DNA of 64,000 nt from Psylliodes chrysocephalus (lineage: Eukaryota; Arthropoda; Insecta; Coleoptera; Chrysomelidae). The stretch's first letter is position 1; every line of letters begins with the position of its first letter. Under the pieces are notes generated by a model, which was given only the letters and a program-made list of their open reading frames with translations, ran no database searches and was not told the origin of the DNA. Below are positions 57,617 to 64,000 of the stretch, piece after piece. A program made the translations under genes and the position numbers. The DNA lies in the NCBI GenBank assembly GCA_927349885.1, contig OV651829.1:20053843-20117842 (forward strand), given 5' to 3'.

Positions 57617-57766
57617 CTAGAAAAAAATTTAATTATTTAGATAATTTAGAATAAGGTATTTATTTATCGCTGGAAAAAAAAAATTAAATTGGTCACGCTT
57701 AAGCAAACAATTGGCTATACTTTAACAACATATTTAGTATAAAGGTATAAGCATTAACATTTAATC

Positions 57767-58281
57767 GTATTGGAACCTGATGTAGGATCTGGTGAGGTGA
57801 GACGTCGTTTTGGCAGGAGGCGCTCACAAGAAACTGCAGTGTTGCCAAGGAACTCTTAAGTTATCCTGACAACACTGGAGTAAACGAATACTTGAGTATG
57901 ACTAGACAGAATCTGCGCTTGGTCATAGGCATTTTGACTAGTCATTACGAAGTACGGAAGCATCTCCATATGATGGGGCTGTCAGAATCCGCACTCTGTA
58001 GAGGGTTCAAACAAGAAGATGAGACCATCGAGCATATCCTTTACGATTGCTCGACGCTCTCCTTCATTAGAAGATTTGTGTTAGGTGAGTATCGGCTAAC
58101 AACGGCCCTCCCTCCCTCCCACCCTTCGATTTCGATGTTACAACACTACTCTCCAACCGTCTTACGAATTTTCGATCTGCCCACGTGTCCTGACGCGAGT
58201 TTCACAGTTTTTACTCATCCCACAAAAGTGCTCAACGCCGCTAAAGAAGTATTCACTTCGAAATGGCATCAAAAAAAATAA
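57767..58281 (+). pseudogene. R1/LOA-like LINE tail fused to unrelated sequence
   Basis: The first part (57892-58100) reads MTRQNLRLVIGILTSHYEVR then KHLHMMGLSES and HILYDCSTLSFIRR, the same ORF2 tail as near 46980-47170. The rest of the frame (to 58281, SFTVFTHPTKVLNAAKEVFT) has no LINE match and no recognised family. It is the junction of two repeats. Confidence 0.65.
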
Positions 58282-58389
58282 TAGAAAAGAGAGAACATCT
58301 CAAATAGATAATGAAAACGATTTTAATCAAATAGCTGAAGAAAAGTCATGTTCCACAACGCTTAACAGAACACAAAAAATACTAAAGTA

Positions 58390-60400
58390 ATGCTCCAAAA
58401 AATCTTAGATAGACGCCATTTTTTTTTTTCGCGATGTGTGGGTGTAATTTTAATAATTTCGTAAGGAAAATTAATTATTTTCTAATTATCCAAAATTGCA
58501 TTTAGTTCTCGGATGTCAACTTATTTTGCTCACTTCACCTTTCTTTCTTTATATTTTCACTAGTAATACTACTAGAGGTCAAAAAAATTTCCTGATATTA
58601 ATTTGACCTCGCGTGGTATTCGGTAAGAAAATTCCAGGCCGAATTATGGTTGAAAATTAAATATTTTTAAAATTTATTTTTCGTTTCTCAACAATGCAAA
58701 TTATTTTCTCCAAGTCACCAGTGAAACATAGAAGGTGTTGTCGCCTTGATTGTTGAGTTGTCATGGTACCTAAGTGAGACCCTAACCTCGAATATAATTT
58801 CAGTTTTGAAGTTGTCAAGCGGCCCGACGTAAAAAAATGTTTCGCTGCAATTATTTAGGCCTTCAAATTGCTTATTTCTACTCATTGTAGTTGCATGGGA
58901 ATACCATTTGAAAATAGAAAATAGTATATTCTTTAATTTTACGTAAGTTTTGAATAACTACAAGTGGTAGAAAATTGTTTTTCTGCGTTTTTATTAACAT
59001 GCGTTATGAGCGCTTTAAAATGGTATGAAATTCATAACCAGCGTCAGCAAGCATCAATCGTAGGAGGCTGTGATCATTGTATTTTGACAGTTCAAAACAT
59101 TAAATAACTCGCGTTTTGTTGCGATAAAGAATATTGCACAGCAAGTAAAACCAACAAAATTACCTATTTGTTTAAAAATAAATCGATTTGAAAATCATAC
59201 GCTATGCAAAATATGCGTGAAATTGTCTGATGTAATGATCAATCATTGCACCATGACTTACTTACTCGGATTAATAGAGGATTGTGGCTCCAACTTGAAA
59301 AACGAAAATTTGTTCCGAATTGTCCACGAATATTTGCACCTAAACTACGCAAAATTCAAAGTGCTGAATGGGAAAAAGGTGAATAAATTAGTGTCTAAAT
59401 ATTATATATATATTATTAGACATATACACATAATTCAAAGCATCCAAAGTCCTGCATTTTCGCCATTAAGAAGAAAAGAAGTGGCCGAAGAATATAGAAA
59501 ACACCTTAGCATTGTAACTAAAATGTATCAAAACTAAACCTATTATGTGAACAAATAAAAACCAGTCTGTCAAAAATGGTCTGTTATTGTAAACGTCAAA
59601 AAATTTCCAGTATAATTCGCTGTTGGGTACCCCACGAGAAACAAATTTCCACTAAAATACCTCCGTTGCCATGATGATCTGTCAAAAACACGTATTTTGA
59701 TTGGTTCAAAATTACAGGTGTGGAATTTTCACAATTACTGGAGTGCGTTTAGAAACCACGCACGGCGCGTCTGGACCCTATTCTAATGTATGTGGTCAGA
59801 CGCGCCGTACGAGGTTTCTAAACGCACTCCAGCATACCGTACTCGAAGACGAATGAAGAATCTTAGAAATTTGTTCTAGTATAATTGCTCACGGAATTAG
59901 TTAATACAGCTAATTTTATCATCATTTGTAGAAGACTGTATCTCGGAAAAGCCTTAGCCGATTTTTAAAAATGAAGAAGAATCTGAAAGCTTATTATTTC
60001 TTGTATCAACGGCTTAATGCGATCTTCATTGGAAAGTAATTTTTTAGTGTTGTACAAGGTGTGAAAGAATACAATGTAAAAATGTAAATTTTTAACCGCA
60101 TGCACCTGTTGCAATAGTAATTTTAAAACTTTCATCGTAATCACATTTAGAAGTTTAGGTCGATATTTCGGGTTTAATTTGACAGTTTTGTATTTTTTGT
60201 TTAGAAAAAAAGTTACAGGGTATTTTCAAAAAGTACACATTTTTTAAAATTGCAATTTCAGTTTAAATAAGTTTATTTTACTTTAATAGAACGGCACAAA
60301 ATACAAATTTGAAAAAGTATCTAGCATATGAGGTGTCCTAAAGGTCCCGGGACAAGCCAATAGTAGATGGGATTAGCCAGTTCTGGACCAAGGTCAGAGG
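58390..60400. other. Stretch with one unidentified open frame
   Basis: Only 59217-59537 stands out, and it extends upstream in frame (LCKICVKLSDVMI). It encodes LGLIEDCGSNLKNENLFRIV then HEYLHLNYAKFKVLNGKK and then a repetitive Ile/His stretch. It resembles a transposon C-terminus but I cannot name the family. Confidence 0.3.
59738..59832. repeat. 95-bp near-perfect palindrome
   Basis: CTGGAGTGCGTTTAGAAACC at 59738 is inverted at the right end (59813-59832). Arms are about 40 bp with few mismatches and include GGCGCGTCTG. The loop is about 15 bases. Confidence 0.85.
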
Positions 60401-60431
60401 CAATTGATGTAATTAGTAATTACCCTAAGTA

Positions 60432-60570
60432 CCCACCCCCCACCCTTCGAGCAAGTACCCCCCACCCTTCGAGCAAGTACCCCCCACCCTTCGAGCAATT
60501 AGCAAGTACCCCCCACCCTTCGCGCAATTAGCAAGTACCCCCCACCCTTCGCGCAATTAGCAAGTACCTC
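60432..60570. repeat. Tandem CCCCACCCTTCGAGCAA repeats
   Basis: Five units, the first two about 22 bp and the next three about 30 bp with an added TTAGCAA. An isolated sixth copy lies at 60948-60978. AGTGTAATGAGNATAGTAAG words recur at about 60630, 60705 and 61017. Confidence 0.85.
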
Positions 60571-61175
60571 TGAATTACTCTGTACACCATGTTATTGCAT
60601 AGTGTAATGAGTGTAATTGCATAGTGTAATGAGTATAGTAAGTACCTCTCAGTACACATAGTGATGTAAGGACCAACCAATTATTCTGTACTGAGTGTAA
60701 TTGCATAGTGTAATGAGCATAGTAAGTACCTCTCATTACACCATATGCATACCTCTCAGACAGTATTTACTGTGTATATCACGTAGTGTAATAAGTCTAA
60801 GTACTTCTCTTGTTTACTGTTGTAGCATAGGGGAAATAAGTCGGCGCCATGCACACCCTTGACTCTCAACCGCCATAGCTAAAGTGAATCACCGGTCTTC
60901 GGCAGACACGCGCGATGTAAATATTGTTGGAAGGGGTAGTATCCCACCCTTCGCGCAATTAGCAAGTGCCTCCCAATTATTCTGTAAATTATATACTTTA
61001 ATGAACGTAATTGAGTAGTGTAATGAGCATAGTAAGTACATCTCATTACCTCCTAGTGATTACTATGTATTTAGAATTTACGTTACTCTATACCGAAGTA
61101 ACAAGAATTGGAGCTGTTCCCGTATATTATGAATAGGGGAGGGGAGCATAGTGGAGGTGGGGATTTATTGAGAGG

Positions 61176-61210
61176 TATATAATATCACATCTATACGAAT
61201 GAGATCAGTC
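61176..61210 (+). promoter_or_regulatory. Core promoter of the DNA polymerase gene
   Basis: TATATAA at 61176-61182 and an arthropod-type initiator ATCAGTC at 61204-61210. The initiator A is 31 bases from the first T, the standard spacing. The first in-frame ATG is 68 bases further on. Confidence 0.65.
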
Positions 61211-61274
61211 GCGAGCTATAAGTGCGTTGAAAGTTTCATTATCTAATATCGAAATAATCATAAAAATAGTAGAT

Positions 61275-61920
61275 ATGTATAAGTGTAATTGCGGTTTAAC
61301 ATTTACAAGAGCAGATAATTTACGACGACATCAAAATAAAAGTTGTAATCTGATATCTAACCGCAATGGTGAATCATCCAGCGGTACGAAAAGAACCGCC
61401 AATTCAAGCCCGGATGTTTTACCGGTAAAACAAGCTCGTGTAATGCGAGTTTCACATCGTACCGTAGACCCACAAGTTCATAAAAGTAGATGTGAATCAT
61501 GTAATGTAGACATCGCAACCAATCAGATGACATCACATATGAGGAGTCTTAGTCATAAAGAAAAGGCATGCACAATTCATGTCGATGGTATATATTTAAT
61601 TAAGAGTGCATTTAAGTGCAGAATCGCAAGTTATAGAGTCAAAAGTGATGAAAAACATATAGACTATATAACATTTTTTGAGGCTATAAAAGTGAGGGTA
61701 TTGGAATTGTTGAAAGTTGTTCTGAGGGCCCATAATGCCATTAAAGTTAATGTAGAGGTCTTCGCTACATATGTATTGCAGATCCAAGATAATTCTGAAA
61801 TCAAATCTTTTAATAGCATAAATCGAATACTAGATTTGCCGACGGATTTGGATGTGGTATATGCAAACTTTAAGGACGCCTTGGTATCTCAAACCGTAGA
61901 CTTCCAACATAAAAATTCAG
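61275..61920 (+). CDS. Zinc-finger/endonuclease VII/family B DNA polymerase protein, exon 1
   Basis: The first ATG after the promoter is at 61275 (MYKCNCGLTF). The frame is open from 61227, but only through a TTG. Residues 4-24 form a C2H2-like finger (CNC...H...C) and residues 73-94 a second one (CESCNVDIATNQMTSHM...H), separated by a basic, serine-rich linker. The exon ends in phase 1 at a CAG/GTATAG donor. The frame would otherwise stop 17 bases later (TAA at 61935-61937), so the intron is needed to join it to the enzyme part. The fingers may bind DNA; that is inference. Confidence 0.85.
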
Positions 61921-61979
61921 GTATAGTAGTTATATAATACATAATACATCGGTAACTAATAAATTATTCATTGTTTCAG

Positions 61980-64000
61980 GTTGGTCATTACAGGAAGTAC
62001 TATTTCTAGAAGTTAATATAAATAAGTACTCTCCGTTAGGAGGCTGCTCATACATAAAGCTGCCTAAGTTTATTGAAACCAAGAAGGGTGTAGTGAATGT
62101 GCAGAATAATGATGCGTACTGCTTTGCTTGGGCCATCACATCAGCTCTATATCCAGCCAGAGATCATGTTAGCCTAATGTCATCGTATCCACACTTCGAG
62201 ACCGTGCTGAATGTTGATGGCATTGAATTTCCCATGAAGCTTAAAGACATTTCAAAATTTGAAGACCTCAATGATATAAGTGTTAATGTTTATGGCTTGG
62301 AACATAGTTATGAAAATGGTAAGGCTAAATTTGAAATAGTAGGCCCATTACGATATTCCCGTAGAAGGTTAGGGCATCATATAAATTTACTGCTAATAAC
62401 AGAAGATTCCGGTAATAGTCACTATTGTTGGATTAAAAGTATATCCAGATTAGTTTCGAGTCAAATAACTAAAAATGGTCATAAAAAATTTTTTTGTGAC
62501 GGGTGTTTACTTTATTTTCCATCTGAAAGCATCCTATTACGTCATCAATTGTGCGATTGTAATCATATATATACCAGTACACCATCAGTGGAGCTTAAAA
62601 AAGACAAACGCGGTAATTATGTCCCCGAAAATATACTGAAGTTTCAAAATTATGGTAAGCAACTAAGAGTCCCATTTGTAATTTATGCCGATTTTGAATC
62701 GATCCTAAAACCTATAGATCATTGCGAACCAGATCCGGAAAAAAAATTCACCATCCCTACATACCAACATGAGCCATATGCTTTTGCATATCTGATTAAA
62801 TGTTCATTTGATGATTCATTGACGAAATTTGTAACTTTTACCGGCGATAATGCCGCGAGCGATTTCGTAAAACGCTTAGAGGATGATGTATTAACTATTT
62901 ATAATACTCATTTAAAAGTTATTGTTCCAATGCAGCGACTGTCTAAAGATGAAATAGATGATTTTAACACATCGACTATATGCTCTATTTGCGATGAGAC
63001 CTTTCAAGAAGGCGAAGTTAAAGTAAGAAATCATTGCCATCTTACCGGTAAGAAAACACCCGGCGCCGCGCATAGCAATTGTAATTTAAATTATAAAATC
63101 CCGCAATTTGTCCCAATATTTTTCCATAATTTGAGTGGGTATGACAGCCATTTATTTATTAAAGAATTGTATGGGGAAGGTGAGAGAGCCGAAGTTATTG
63201 CCCAAAATAAAGAAAAATATATTTCGTTCACAAAACCATTGTACACCCATAGCTATGTAGATAGAGACGGTATTTTGAGAAAAAATTACATAAAACTCAG
63301 ATTTTTGGATAGTTACAGATTTTTAGCGGATTCCTTGGTTGGGCTGTCGGAAAACTTGCCATCAGAATTTTTTGTTGAAACAAGGAAATGTTTTGCAGAA
63401 AAAGAAAAATTCGATTTAATGAGGCAGAAGGGGGTGTTTCCATATAATTTCATGGATAATATAATGAAATTAGATCACCCAAATTTACCCTCAAAAGATG
63501 AGTTTTATGATAAGTTAAATGATTGTCACATATCCGACGAGGATTACGCGAGGGCCCAGAAAGTGTGGGATGTATTTAATTGCCAAACCTTGGGATCGTA
63601 TTCTGATTTATATTTAAAATCAGATGTTCTAATGTTATGCGATATATTTGAAAATTTTAGAGATGTATCGCTTAAAGCATATAAACTAGATCCAGCGCAA
63701 TATTATACATCTCCAGGTCTGTCATGGGATGCGATGTTGCGCTACACCAAGGTGGAGTTAGAGTTGCTGACAGATATTGATATGATTAATTTCTTCAAAA
63801 ATAGTATACGTGGCGGTATCAGTCAATGTGTGGAAAGAAAACATATTGCCAATAATCAGTATTTATCGGAATATAATCCCTTCGAGCCAAAGTCCTCTAT
63901 ACACTATATTGATGCCACAAATCTCTATGGGTATAGTATGAGTCAGCCACTACCCACAGGAGAATTTGCATGGTTATCGACCGAGGAAATTAATCAACTC
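61980..64000 (+). CDS. Zinc-finger/endonuclease VII/family B DNA polymerase protein, exon 2 (runs off the window)
   Basis: After a 59-bp intron (61921-61979, acceptor TTTCAG) the frame stays open for 673 codons to the window end. A first domain includes VNVQNNDAYCFAWAI (about residue 250), seen in related polymerase proteins, and a cysteine-rich finger. Proofreading exonuclease motif I is YADFESIL (about 451). An endonuclease VII-like motif follows: CSICDETF...HCHLTGK...GAAHSNCN (about 549-590). Then come Exo II FFHNLSGYDSHLF, Exo III YLKSDVLMLCDIF, and polymerase motif A YIDATNLYGYSMSQ (about 859). Motifs B and C should lie beyond 64000. Protein-primed family B polymerases (DNA_pol_B_2) replicate linear DNA of viruses and Polinton/Maverick elements. 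All visible catalytic residues are kept and there is no stop, so this copy looks recent. Confidence 0.93.

Overview
This window looks like nuclear DNA of an insect with a large, AT-rich, transposon-rich genome. The clearest host gene is a CYP6-type cytochrome P450 with spliceosomal introns. The transposon families (Ty3/Gypsy, CR1-like and R1/LOA-like LINEs, Tigger/pogo, piggyBac-type, ISL2EU-type) are those typical of insects. Order and species cannot be fixed from the sequence; a beetle is a guess. I see no tRNA, rRNA or CRISPR array.

Host gene: the P450 lies on the minus strand. Four exons are visible: 57290-57616, 56775-57008, 28251-28502 and the terminal exon 27471-27634. Every junction is phase 1 and the protein reads through without a break, so the ~28.3 kb between the second and third visible exons is one intron packed with mobile elements. 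The N-terminal exons are not in the window.

Left part (0-27 kb): mostly decayed repeats. These include an unclassified insect repeat gene (1.36-2.5 kb), a LINE tail (3.2 kb), a dead Tigger/pogo transposase (3.8-5.6 kb), and several broken copies of a small Rep-like family with a His-Leu-His (HUH) motif (7.4+11.8 kb, 18.1-18.9 kb, 25.2 kb). One Rep-like copy is split by a 4.1 kb TTAA-flanked element, which itself contains a 1.9 kb imperfect palindrome. TA- or AAT-flanked MITEs lie at 19.6, 23.0-24.3 and 24.6 kb.

Inside the big P450 intron (28.5-56.8 kb): a young Gypsy element with two 199-bp LTRs differing at one base (30676-35645); an R1/LOA-like LINE on the minus strand interrupted by a MITE and by a nearly intact CR1-like LINE on the plus strand (35.9-42.9 kb); a complete Tigger-like element with a two-exon transposase (42981-45338); a second R1/LOA copy (45.7-47.3 kb); a TA-flanked element with a truncated transposase (47694-49060); a perfect 111-bp palindrome (49580-49690); a TTAA-flanked MITE (50566-51063); and a THAP/ISL2EU-like element with convergent ORF remnants (about 52.7-56.3 kb).

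Right edge (60.4-64 kb): a tandem-repeat region, then a TATA box with a well-spaced initiator, then a gene with one 59-bp intron. It encodes zinc fingers, an endonuclease VII-like motif and a protein-primed family B DNA polymerase with intact exonuclease motifs and motif A. It is open to the end of the window and is probably the left end of a Polinton/Maverick- or adintovirus-like integrated element.
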